A DNA stretch of 64,000 bases from Poa pratensis (GCA_947311845.1 CAMZMU010000049.1:3221368-3285367), one strand, 5' to 3'; counted from the stretch's first letter, positions 10,751 through 20,523 are shown. The notes: a model not told the origin generated them from the sequence alone. Program-made: numbers and translations.

Positions 10751-12180
10751 ATATGTGCTCTTTATCATGTTTTTGTCGGTCGTACTATATTCAGATATTT
10801 AGTACTTCTTTCTCTCCTATCTAAAAGAAAAGTTTGGTTCTCATGTTTACGTCAAAGTTTTCGTCCAACTTTTATTCGTCATTGGCTCGCTTGGCGTGAT
10901 TCTTCAGAATGTTTTGGCTACAGCTGGATATTTTGCACGTCCGTGGGATAAACTATTGGCTACAGCTGGATATTTTTCATAATTTTTTGAAACTCCCATT
11001 TATATCAAACTGCAGTGTGATCAAACATGATTACACATATTCCCCTTGTGAATCAGCGTATGTTAATTTCAAATGGATAGTACATATGCTTTGAGTTTAA
11101 CCAAATTCATCGCTCAAATAGTGATCAAACATGATTACACATATTTTTACTATGTGCTAATACTGTGTTATTTGTACATTAATACATTATGTATATAAGT
11201 TGGCCATACAACTCTTTGTTCATGAGCAGGGGTATGTTTTTTCTTCTGCGTGTGCGGCTGGTAAAGAAAATGCTTGATGGAGCATGATTACACATTTTTT
11301 TTTGTTCGGTGATGCTCATAATGATTGAGCTTGTCTTCATCTTTCGAACCTCACCAAAAATAAAATCTGCGCTGCTTCAGAGTTGCCGCCTTTAACAGGA
11401 GAGAAAAATTGTGGACTCATTTACATTGTGAAACAAAGAAAGGTTTATCTTTTAGCCCTACAAAATTATTACATTTCGACAATTTTCTTCATGTAGTTCA
11501 TTCAGTTTCCGAAGATATATGTATTTTAGTCTTGCTGGAACTTATGAGTTTCTTTGTAATGTTCTCATGATATGACAATGATGCAACTGATGCTTACCAT
11601 GACAATCACGCATATGAGTTTTTTTGAGTCACGATAAATACATTTCCCATGGAAGAACATATTAGCCCGGTTCACAATTCAGTTAAGATATCTGATATCT
11701 CGTGTACTTGTTATGATAATTGTTATTTGCAACATGTGAGGATGGAAACTCGAATGATCTTGGTAACGCATGGGCATTCAACTAAGAATGCTAATAGTAC
11801 CATTGTGCTCCATCTCCAAGGGTCTCAACTTGTGCCTCTGAATCTATGAAATTAGACCATCTGCCTTTTCACATTACCCCCTAAGCATGGACCGGAAAGA
11901 CGACATGTCTTTTGTTTGTGGCATGGGGTGGATAGGCAGACGCTACGTGAAAAAAAAAACTCATACCATGACATAATAGTGCACATTTTGAGTGATTGAT
12001 GTGGAAATGAACAGATATTATGATTGGAAATAAATACTTACTCATAGTAAAAATACATAGTAGGAGAGATGTTTGTTGTGACGGACTTTTGTCGCGATGG
12101 TACAGGAACTTGCTCAGTATCATGTTTGATTCGTGAGAATTAAACTAATCTTTTGGTCAAATCATCTATTTATTTTTACA
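10751..12180. other. AT-rich 3' part of the Helitron candidate
   Basis: No gene recognised. Contains short local duplications: GGCTACAGCTGGATATTTT at about 10917 and 10959, and GTGATCAAACATGATTACAC at 11017 and 11121. A degraded Helitron-like terminus is annotated separately at 11761. Short open frames have no recognisable motif. Confidence 0.45.
11761..11786 (+). repeat. Degenerate copy of the Helitron 3' terminus
   Basis: TGGTAACGCATGGGCATTCA followed by ACTAAG parallels CCGTAGCAACGCACGGGCAT...CAACTAGT at 12182-12210, with a few substitutions in the hairpin arm and CTAA in place of CTAG. It suggests an older terminus bypassed in favour of the one 420 bp downstream, or a second element. Confidence 0.45.
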
Positions 12181-12209
12181 TCCGTAGCAACGCACGGGCA
12201 TTCAACTAG
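12181..12209 (+). other. Helitron 3' terminus with sub-terminal hairpin
   Basis: CCGT-AGCAACGC-ACGG can form a short stem-loop, followed by GCATTCAA and CTAG, then a host T. A hairpin 10-12 nt before a CTRR end is the defining 3' feature of Helitrons and acts as the terminator of rolling-circle transposition. This exact word style (GTAGCAACGCACGGGCA) recurs at grass Helitron ends. Confidence 0.65.
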
Positions 12210-12477
12210 TTTAAAATATATATGAGCTGTACCATCGGTGTGGTCGGCGACACGGCACATGGTGCTCTTCCCGTCCCGTGGCAGCTGAAGAGGTCCTGGT
12301 GTGCCCGTGCCACCTTCCGCCTCCCTGGGTGAGGACATTCTCCAAGAAACAGTCTGACATTGGGCTTGAGCTTCTACTGAGTTCTGTCGTAGACTAACAT
12401 GATTCGCTCGAGCTCGTCTTGTGATAACCATCTAAATGTTTTTCCATGATGCGATCAAATACAAAGTCCTAAATTGA
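12210..12477. other. Unassigned 270-bp spacer
   Basis: Sequence between the Helitron end and the hAT element. No open frame, repeat or known motif that I recognise. Confidence 0.5.
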
Positions 12478-13029
12478 TAGGGATGAAAACGGAGTGGATA
12501 CGGACGGAACTGAGTGGTACCACGTTTGTTTTCATATTTTTTTGCGGAAGCGGAAATGAATACAGAAACCTGGAAACAAATACGGAAACGAATATTATCG
12601 GAAATGGATATAGACTGAATACGGTGCGGACACGGAACAAAAAACAGCTGTTTGCCGGAACCAAGAGACCTCTTAAATAATGCAGAAATACTAAAGCAAA
12701 CCAACAAAATTATCAAGTTTCTAAAATGAAATAAAATATAAGGAGATATAATGATTATATAATATAGGGTGCACAAGTTTCTTATTACTGCATAAATTTT
12801 GTATATAATATAGGTAAGCATCGCATAGCAAAAACGGAAAGTTCCGTATTACTGGAAACGAAACTTCCGTTTCCGTGCGCGTTCCGCCAGAATACGTTGT
12901 TCCGTTTCCGTTTTCGTTTCCGAATAAAAGTTTTCGTTCCGCAAAATTCTATTTCCGTTTGGGTATTTTCATTCTGTTTCCGTTTTTCCACGGAAAAGTC
13001 GGAAAGTTTCTGCTCCGCTTTCATCCCTA
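12478..13029. mobile_element. Ac/Ds-like non-autonomous hAT element
   Basis: Perfect 11-bp terminal inverted repeats TAGGGATGAAA (12478-12488) and TTTCATCCCTA (13019-13029), the terminal sequence of the maize Ac/Ds family. They are flanked by TAAATTGA on the left and TAAATTGC on the right, an 8-bp TSD with one mismatch; 8 bp is the hAT TSD length. The right sub-terminal 170 bp holds about five CCGTTT words and the left end has AAACGG. AAACGG is the core bound by Ac transposase. At 552 bp with no transposase frame, it needs an autonomous partner. Small open frames inside are by-products of the repeats. Confidence 0.9.
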
Positions 13030-13972
13030 TAAATTGCAATCCCCGAGAAATACAGAATCCAAAATACAGTTCAAAAAAGAAGATAAAAGAAAAAGGATAA
13101 TCTATTCAGCAGGCGGCTGATATTTGGCAAAACGCAACGCAGCTTCGTGAACCGTTGGATCACATGCGAACGGTCAAGATCTGCGCTTACATGGTCAATG
13201 AACCTCTTTCCTCTCCCGATCCGATCTACACACTGCGCACCACCACCACCGAAGAAAATCACTCGGCACATGCCGTTCCCCGCCCGGTCCTACCACCGGC
13301 CGCCTCCGCAGCCGCTATTGCCGCCGCCGTGCTCGCCGCCATAGCTGTGCTACCTCTCCTCATGTCCCCGCACGTCCACGCCCGCGCACATGAGTAGCAA
13401 CAACCAAGCCGCCGCTGTGGAGACCACGCTTCTCGTGCTCTCCGGCAAGTCCCCCACGACCAACAGCTCCTCACCTCTGTGGCCGGGAGGTTTCTCTAGA
13501 CGGAGGCAGGGTCGATCTCGCCATCTCCTCCGTGCCCGACGTCTGCGGGGGCGGGGCATCGACGCCGGCGCCTACATGAGCTCCGCCGATGGGTGACTGC
13601 TTTCCACAGCAACGGCTGACAACGTGGGGAAGGGCTCACGTGCTAGGCTGTGCGCATACGGCTCGAGCTAGGGCAGGAGGATATGGTGGTGGTGACAAAT
13701 CGGCGGTGCAGGCAAGAGCTTCTGCCACCGTTCCACGAGGACACGACCGTGGTTGCTCTCACCTGCAGGCAGCGCAGCTGCTCGCCCTCCCAATTCCTCT
13801 CTGTTTCCGTTCCTAAATACCGAATTTCCCTTCCTCGTCAACTCGGCGACCGGCGGTGTGATAGCAAGTTTGGAAATCATGGTACGCTGGATGCAATCTG
13901 GCGAGCACGCCTGTTGGCGTTGAGAACTCTGAGGCTTCAGGTGCTTCGCGGGGCGAGAGCGCGGTCGAGCGG
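13030..13972. other. GC-rich unassigned region, possible gene-edge remnant
   Basis: Host DNA interrupted by element A; it continues at 22147. CGCAGCTTCGTGAACCGT at about 13138 and the nearby inverted word GAACGGTC resemble the gene-proximal words seen again at about 22544 (CGCAGCTTCACGAACCGT). Downstream, a GC-rich open frame at 13155-13397 contains an Ala/Leu-rich hydrophobic stretch (AAIAAAVLAAIAVLPLL). It has no recognisable domain. I cannot name a gene. Confidence 0.35.
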
Positions 13973-15589
13973 TGATACGTCTCCAACGTATCCATAATTT
14001 CTGCTGTTCCATGCTTATATTATACCATTTGCTACATGTTTTATATACACTTCGTATCACTTTTATGCATTTTCTGGGACTAACCTATTAACAAGATGCC
14101 ACAGTGCCAGTTCCCTGTTTTCTGCTGTTTTTGGTTTCAGAAAGTTACTTCTGGAAATATTCTCGGAATTGCACGAAACAAAAGGCCAGGTCCCTATTTT
14201 TCCAGCACGTACACGGAGTCCGAAGGAGAGACGAAGAGCCACGAGGTGGCCAAACCACCATGGCGCGGCAGTGGGCCCAGCCGCGCCTGGTGGTTTGGGC
14301 CCCTCGGGGGTCCGCCGACATCGCCCCTTCGCCTATTTATTCCCCGAGACGAAAACCCTAAAACACCGAGCCTTTCATCCAGAACATATTCGCTGCCGCC
14401 GCCGTCGTCAACCCTAACTCGGGGGGTTCTGAAGCTCTTCCCGGCACCCTGCCGGAGAGGGGAATCATCACCGGAGGGCTCTACATCGCCATGCCCGCCT
14501 CCGGAGTGATGCGTGAGTAGTTCATCCTTGGACTATGGGTCCATAGCAGTAGCTAGATGGTTGTCTTCTCCACTTGTGCCATCATGTTTAGATCTTGTGA
14601 GCTGCCTATCATGATCAAGATCATCTTATTGTAATGCTACATGTTGTGTTTGCTGGGATCTGACTTATATTGATACCTATGTGGAGCTGAATATTATATT
14701 ATCATGTCTATGTCATTTGTGATCTTGCATGCTCTCCGTTACTTGTTGAAGCCTTGGCCACGTGAATACTTGTAACTCCAAGAGGGGGTATTTATGCATG
14801 ATAGTTGGGTTCAACCTCTATTTAACCTGGGATAGTGACAGCAAGTTCTAAGGTTGTAGATGTGTTGTTGCCACTAGGGGTAAAACAGCAATGCTTTATT
14901 CAAGGATGAATGTATTGTTTACATTACGCACATTACTTAATGCAATTGTCTGTTGCTTGCAACTTAATACTGGAAGGGGTACGGATGTTAACCGGAAAGT
15001 GGACTATTTAGGCATAGATGCATGCTGGATAGCGGTCTATGTACTTTGTCGTAATGCCCAAATGAATCTCATAGTAGACACCACAGCTCACACATGCATG
15101 TTATATGCACTTATCAATTGTCAATTGCCCAGCTGTAATTTGTTTACCCAGCATGTTAGTTATCTTATTGGAGAGACACCACTAGTGAACTGTGGACCCC
15201 GGTCCATTCTTTTACATCTGAAATACAATCTACTGCAATCATTGTTCTCTACTGTTTTATGCAAACAAACATCATTTTCCATTCGATACGTTTAACCCTT
15301 TGTTTTCAGCAAGCCGGTGAGATTGACAACCTCACTGTTAAGTTGGGGCAAAGTAATTTGATTGTGTTGTGCAGGTTCCACGTTGGCACCGGAATCCCTG
15401 GTGTTGCGCCGCACTACACTCCTCACCAACACCTTCGAAGCAAACCTCGTTTTCCTACTGGTCGATTAAACCTTGGTTTCATACTGAGGGAAAACTTACT
15501 GCTGCACTCATCATACCTTCCTCTTGGGGTTCCCAACTGACGTGTGACGTACAAGCATTGTTTCTGGCACTATTAACCTAGAGCCACCA
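13973..15589 (+). repeat. 5' LTR of element A
   Basis: Boundaries are set by alignment with the 3' LTR and by the TSD. It contains a GC-rich inverted repeat near 14250-14310 (GGCCAAACCACC... pairing with ...GGTGGTTTGGGCC), about 25 bp upstream of a TATTTAT box at 14334. An open frame at 14891-15295 is present identically in both LTRs. Visible differences from the 3' LTR are 1-2 bp indels, except in the last 40 bp (15555-15580), where several substitutions cluster. Confidence 0.92.
14334..14340 (+). promoter_or_regulatory. Candidate LTR TATA box of element A
   Basis: TATTTAT in CGCCTATTTATTCC, followed by an unstructured GACGAAAACCCTAAAACACC stretch. The same sequence sits at the equivalent place in the 3' LTR (20886) and, reversed, in element B LTRs (24443-24462, 29634-29653). 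Conservation of this box just after a GC-rich inverted repeat suggests it fixes the transcription start. The start itself is not visible from sequence. Confidence 0.4.
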
Positions 15590-15599
15590 ACACGTTTTC

Positions 15600-15617
15600 T
15601 GGCGCCGTTGCCGGGGA
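15600..15617 (+). other. Primer-binding site, tRNA-Asp type (element A)
   Basis: TGGCGCCGTTGCCGGGGA, 10 bp downstream of the 5' LTR, is the complement of the 3' end of plant tRNA-Asp(GTC) including CCA. Minus-strand cDNA would be primed here. The 10-bp gap between LTR end and primer site also occurs in elements B, C and E (11, 11 and 10 bp). Confidence 0.88.
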
Positions 15618-15774
15618 AAACGAATTGCTTCTGCAAGGGGAGTCTCTCACACCCAATCTCTTTACTTTGTTATTTGTCTTGCTTAGTTTATTTTTATTTA
15701 GTTTGTTTGCTTCTTTATCAAAAACACAAAAAAATTAGTTACTTGTTTAATTCAGTTTGATTTTGTTTTTCAAA

Positions 15775-17868
15775 ATGAGTACTCCTGAGAACACTAAGTT
15801 GTGTGACTTCACTAGCACAAACAACAATGATTTCATATGCACTCCTATTGCTCCACCTGCTTCTACAGCAGAATTTTATGAAATTAAACCTGCTCTATTA
15901 AATCTTGTTATGAAAGAGCAATTTTCTGGTGTTAGTACTGATGATGCTGCTGCCCATCTTAATAACTTTGTTGAACTTTGTGAAATGCAAAAGTATAAGG
16001 ATATGGATGGGGATATTATAAAACTGAAACTTTTTCCTTTCTCCTTGAGAGGAAGAGCTAAAGAATGGTTGCTTTCTTTGCCTAGAAATAGTATTAATTC
16101 TTGGACAAAATGCAAAGATGCTTTCATAGGGAAATATTATCCTCCTGCTAAGATTATATCCTTGAGAAGTAGCATTATGAATTTTAAACAACTTGATAAT
16201 GAACATGTTGCTCAAGCTTGGGAAAGAATGAAATCTTTGGTGAAGAATTGTCCCACTCATGGACTGACTACTTGGATGATCATCCAAACCTTTTATGCAG
16301 GATTAAATTTTTCCTCAAGGAACTTATTGGATTCAGCCTCTGGAGGAACCTTTATGTCCATCACTTTAGGTGCAGCAACAAAGCTACTTGATGATATGAT
16401 GATCAACTATTCCGAATGGCACACCGAAAGAGCTCCTCAAGGTAAGAAGGTAAATTCTGTTGAAGAAACCTCCTCTTTGAGTGATAAGATTGATGCTATT
16501 ATGTCTATGCTTGTGAATGGTAGATCTCATGTTGATCCTAATAATATTCCTTTAGCTTCATTGGTTGCTCAAGAAGAGCATGTTGATGTAAACTTCATTA
16601 AAAACAACAACTTCAACAACAATGCTTATAGGAATAATTTTGGTAGCAACAATTATAAGCCTTATCCTTCAAATGGTTATGGCAATTCTTATGGTAATTC
16701 CTACAGCAACAATAGAAGTGTGTCCTCTGATCTTGAAGCTATGCTTAAAGAATTTATTAGCACACAAAAAGCTTTCAATAAAACTGTTGAGGAAAAGTTT
16801 GAAAAAATTGATGATCTTGTCTCTAAAGTTGATAGTCTTGCTCATGATGTTGAAATTCTAAAACTGAAAGTTATGCCTAATGAAGTTAAAGATATTAAGT
16901 CATTTGCTACAGCAAATGCCATCCAAGTTCGAATTGATAATAATATTAGGATGTTGGCTGAATTGCATGCTAGGTGGGAAAAAGAGGAAGAACTTGAAAA
17001 AGAGAATAGTATAGTTAGAGTTTGTACTATCACCACCACTAGTAATGCTAATGTTTCACATGCTAGTAAACCTCCTACTATTGATGGTAATGTTATTGGT
17101 GTTGATAATGTCTCTACTACTTCTGCTAAGCGTTTGAAATTGCCTAAAACTGCTGAAACTTTTTCTGATAAAAGTGCTGAAATTTTTCAAACTATTGGAG
17201 ACAATGGTTCCACCACCATTGACAATAATGATTTTGATTTTGATGATTGTAACATCTCTGAAGTTATTATGTTCTTGCAAAAATTAGCTAGAAGTCCCAA
17301 TGCTAGCACTATTAATTTGGCTTTTACAAAGCATATTACAAATGCTCTTTTGCAAGCTAGGGAGGAGAAGTTGAAACTTAAAGCTTCTATTCCTAGGAAA
17401 TTAGAAGATGGTTGGGAACCCATCATTAAGGTAAAGGTGAATGATTTTTATTGCAATGCCTTGTGTGATCTTGGTGCAAGTGTTTCAGTTTTGCCCAAGA
17501 AGCTTTATGATATTCTTGATTTGCCACCTTTGGAACATTGTTATTTGGATGTTTTTCTCGCTGATAATGCTATGAAGAAACCTTTGGGGCGAGTTAATGA
17601 TGTTTTTATTACAGTAAAAGATAACCTTGTCCCCGTTGATTTTATTGTTATGGATATTGAATGCAATGCATCTTGTCCTATTGTTTTGGGAAGACCTTTT
17701 CTTCGAACTGTTGGTGCCATCATTGATATGAAAGAAGGTAATATAAGGTACCAATTTCCTCTCAAGAAAGGTATGGAACACTTCCCTAGGAAGAGAATGA
17801 AGTTACCTTTTGACTCTATTGTTAGAGCAAGTTATGATGTTGATGCTTCTTCTCTTGACAACACTTGA
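15775..17868 (+). CDS. Gag-protease polyprotein of element A, intact
   Basis: 697 codons from ATG 15775. An upstream in-frame ATG exists at 15757, but the MSTPE start is preferred because element B has the same MSTPE start at the same place. Residues about 40-220 form a retrotransposon gag domain (FSLRGRAKEWLLSLP, F-I-G-K-Y-Y-P-P, KNCPTHG, FYAGL), which assembles the particle. Then come an Asn/Tyr/Gly-rich stretch around residues 278-320, a heptad-like helix (FEKIDDLVSKVDSLAHDVEIL), and a C-terminal aspartic protease fold with LCDLGAS at 563-569 and VLGRPF at 637-642. No CCHC zinc knuckle is visible. There is no stop or frameshift, unlike every other retroelement frame in the window. No RT follows; the next 2.6 kb is noncoding. 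CPTHG and CDLGA styles place it near the Athila clade. Confidence 0.9.
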   Translation: MSTPENTKLCDFTSTNNNDFICTPIAPPASTAEFYEIKPALLNLVMKEQFSGVSTDDAAAHLNNFVELCEMQKYKDMDGDIIKLKLFPFSLRGRAKEWLLSLPRNSINSWTKCKDAFIGKYYPPAKIISLRSSIMNFKQLDNEHVAQAWERMKSLVKNCPTHGLTTWMIIQTFYAGLNFSSRNLLDSASGGTFMSITLGAATKLLDDMMINYSEWHTERAPQGKKVNSVEETSSLSDKIDAIMSMLVNGRSHVDPNNIPLASLVAQEEHVDVNFIKNNNFNNNAYRNNFGSNNYKPYPSNGYGNSYGNSYSNNRSVSSDLEAMLKEFISTQKAFNKTVEEKFEKIDDLVSKVDSLAHDVEILKLKVMPNEVKDIKSFATANAIQVRIDNNIRMLAELHARWEKEEELEKENSIVRVCTITTTSNANVSHASKPPTIDGNVIGVDNVSTTSAKRLKLPKTAETFSDKSAEIFQTIGDNGSTTIDNNDFDFDDCNISEVIMFLQKLARSPNASTINLAFTKHITNALLQAREEKLKLKASIPRKLEDGWEPIIKVKVNDFYCNALCDLGASVSVLPKKLYDILDLPPLEHCYLDVFLADNAMKKPLGRVNDVFITVKDNLVPVDFIVMDIECNASCPIVLGRPFLRTVGAIIDMKEGNIRYQFPLKKGMEHFPRKRMKLPFDSIVRASYDVDASSLDNT

Positions 17869-17881
17869 TTTTCACTTTCTG

Positions 17882-17930
17882 CGCCTAGCTGAAAGGCGTT
17901 AAAGAAAAGCGCTTATGGGAGACAACCCAT
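17882..17930 (+). other. Conserved two-hairpin RNA module after gag-protease stop (element A)
   Basis: Hairpin 1 is CGCCT-AGCTGAA-AGGCG (17882-17898). A linker ending AGCGCTT leads to hairpin 2, ATGGG-AGACAA-CCCAT (17915-17930). It begins 14 bp past the stop codon. Equivalent modules occur in elements B (27409-27457) and C (34920-34968), with stems preserved by paired changes and loops conserved. The arrangement looks like a cis-acting RNA signal; its function is unknown to me. Confidence 0.7.
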
Positions 17931-20486
17931 CGTTTTTATTTGCTGTTATTTTTGTTTTCTTTGAGTCAAGGAGTTTTGTTACTTCTGTAGCAACTCCTTT
18001 GTATCTTTATTTTATCGCAATGTTGTGCCAAGTAAAGTTCTATATTGAAAGTTGATGCAAGATTTGGATTTCTGCGCAGTGACAGATTTTTAGCTGTCAC
18101 GGATTTGAGCTTATCTCCCTGTAGAAAATTCAAAAAATTCTGAGAAAAATCACGCATATTCCTGAGATATGTACGCAACTTTCATTATTTTAGGCCAGAT
18201 CCATCTGAGCAACTTAAGTGCCTCGAAAAAATTCGTCATTCCAGACTGTTCTGTTTTTGACAGATTCTGCCTTTTGTTTTGCATTCGCTCTTTTACTGTG
18301 TTTGTGTGGATTTCTTTGCTCCACAAAGCATTGGTGGCTGTAGCTAATGTCCAGAAGCTTTGGGATTGATTGTATCATTACAGAATATGAGAATTTTTGA
18401 TTATGCACTAACCCTCTAATGAGAACTGTCTTGAGTTTGGTGTGAAGGAAGTTTTCAAGGATCAAGCGAGAAGGGTGATATTATGTGATCAAGAAGAGTG
18501 AAAAGCCTAAGCTTGGGGATGCCCCCGTGGTTCATCCCAACCATATTCAGAGAGACTCAAGCGTCTAAGCTTGGGGATGCCCAAGGCATCCCCTTCTTCA
18601 TCAACAAACTTATCAGGTCATCTCTAGTGAAACTATATTTTAATTCTTTCACATCTTATGCGCTTTACTTGGAGCGTCTGTGTGTTTTTATTTTTGTTTT
18701 TGTTTGAATAAATTCGGATCCTAGCAATCCTTGTGTGGGAGAGAGACACGCTCCGCTTTTTCATGTGAATACTCATGTTCTTCACTTATATTTGTTGAGT
18801 ATTCTTAACTAGCTACTGCAGTGCTTTTAGCTCCTGTTTTTCATGCATCTCTTCGAGCTGTTAGCACTTGTTTATAAATACTCTCTTGCTGCATTATATT
18901 ATCATTTGGAGAGTTTATGTTTAAATAAATTATTGGTGTTTGTTTGGAAGAAAGAAAATGCTACATGTAGTAGTTGGTATTGGAAAAGACATATGCATTC
19001 TTGTAGATCATTGTCTTGTTTTGATTTGATGCTTTGCAATTGTTTTGAGCTCTCAAGTAGATCATGTTTAAGCTCTTGCATCATGTAGTTAAAGCCTAGT
19101 AGTGGAGAACTACCGTAGAGCTTGTTGAGACTTGGGATGCATATTTGTTCTCTCTAAGGTCTAGATATTTTCTGGTAAAATGTTTGAGCAACAAGGAAGA
19201 CAGTGTAGAGTCTTATAATACTTGCAATATGTTTTTATGTGATTCTTGCTGTACCGGTTTATACTTGTGTTTGCTTCAAACAACCTTGCTAGCCTAAACT
19301 CTGTACTGAGAGGGAATGCTTCTCGTGCATCCAAAACTTGAGCCAAAACCCATGCCATTTGTGTCCACCATACCTACCTACTATGTGGTATTTCCTGCCA
19401 TTCCAAGTAAATATTTCATGTGCTACCTTTAAACTATTCAAAACTTTATTACTCCTTATTTGTGTCAATGTTTTATAGCTCATGAGGAAGTATGTGGTGT
19501 TTTATCTTTCAATCTTGTCATTTACTTCTGACAGACTTTCACCTGGACTAGTGGCATATACATCCGCTTATCCAATAATTTGCAAAAAGAGCTGGCAACG
19601 GGGTGCCCAGCCCCAATTAATTACAACTTTCATTAATAATTCTCTTCACATGTTTTGCCCTGATTTATCAGTAAGCAACTTAATTTTGCAATAGACACTC
19701 CTCCATGGTATGTGAATGTTGGAAGGCACCCGAGGATTCGGTTAGCCATGGCTTGTGTAAGCAAAAGGTTGGGAGGAGTGTCATCTATAAAGAAACTAAA
19801 ATACATGTGTAAACAAAAGAGAAGAGGGATGATCTACCTTGCTGGTAGAGATAACGTCCTTCATGGGAGCCGCTCTTTGAAAGTCTGGTTGACAAGGGGG
19901 TTAGAGTGCCCACTACCATTCGTTGACAACAACAAACACCTCTCAAATACTTATTTTGTGCTCTCTATATGCTTTCGAAAACTTAAAAAGCTCTAGCACA
20001 TGATTTAATCCCTGCTTCCCTCTGCGAAGGGCCTATCTTTTACTTTATGTTGAGTCAGTTTACCTACTCCTTTCTATCTTAGAAGCAAACACTTGTGTCA
20101 ACTTTGTGTGCATTGATTCTTACATATTTACTTATTGCACTTGTTATATTGCTTTATGTTGACAACTATCCATGAGATATACATGTTACAAGTTGAAAGC
20201 AAATGCTGAAACTTAATCATCCTTTGTGTTGCTTCAATGCCTTTTACTTTGAATCTATTGCTTTATGAGTTACCTCTTATGCAAAACTTTTTGATGCTTG
20301 TCTTGAAAGTACTATTCATGAAAAGTTTTTGCTTATATGATTCATTGTTTACTCTTTATCTATTTGTTAGCAAACTATAGATCATTGCTTTGAGTCACTT
20401 CATTCATGACATGAGCCTTGCAATATATTGATCAAGATTGTGTGAAAGCATGTCTCCTCAGAAATTATTTGTTGTTATCGTTTTAC
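17931..20486 (+). other. Noncoding 3' region of element A with PPT-like repeats
   Basis: 2.6 kb without a meaningful open frame, where pol would be in an autonomous relative. Contains two copies of CTAAGCTTGGGGATGCCC (about 18508 and 18566), identical in core to the polypurine tract at the 3' LTR. The second forms a perfect hairpin GGGGATGCC-CAA-GGCATCCCC (18573-18593). The region matches the reversed internal region of element B over most of its length. Confidence 0.7.
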
Positions 20487-20523
20487 CTACTCGAGGACGA
20501 GTAGAACTAAGCTTGGGGATGCT
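20487..20523 (+). other. AGGA-loop hairpin and polypurine tract of element A
   Basis: Perfect 7-bp stem CTACTCG-AGGA-CGAGTAG (20487-20504), then AACT and AAGCTTGGGGATGCT directly before the 3' LTR. The purine-rich run primes plus-strand DNA. The hairpin is shared with B, C and E. Confidence 0.75.

Larger units (their letters stand above)
4034..12209 (+). mobile_element. Candidate Helitron carrying captured gene fragments
   Basis: The left end TCTCTACTATAAAAGT at 4034 resembles the 5' termini of grass Helitrons (TC start). The right end at 12181-12209 has the sub-terminal hairpin CCGT...ACGG followed by CTAG and a host T, the expected CTRR 3' terminus. Helitrons insert between A and T without TSD; the right flank fits (T), the left flank base is T rather than A, which counts against the exact left end. 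Inside are pieces of at least two unrelated cellular genes with introns, all in plus orientation (a caleosin fragment and a Ulp1-like relic), as expected for Helitron gene capture. No RepHel transposase is visible, so it would be non-autonomous. Degenerate 3'-end copies at 7033 and 11763 hint at nested or re-terminated elements. Confidence 0.5.

Noticed and set aside
12474..13120. Open frames across the hAT element
   Set aside because: They arise from repeated GGAAACG/CGTTTCC words in sub-terminal regions; no transposase motif is present.
14891..15295. 134-codon open frame in both LTRs of element A, with a counterpart in element B LTRs (23428-23898, minus strand)
   Set aside because: Across the alignable 50-odd codons between A and B I count about eight amino-acid-changing differences and only about one silent one. 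The downstream parts also differ by indels. This is not the pattern of a conserved protein, so I treat it as chance openness in LTR sequence.
15600..15617. tRNA-Asp-like sequence that could suggest a tRNA gene
   Set aside because: Only the 18 nt complementary to the tRNA 3' end are present, at the exact primer-site position of LTR elements. No cloverleaf surrounds it.
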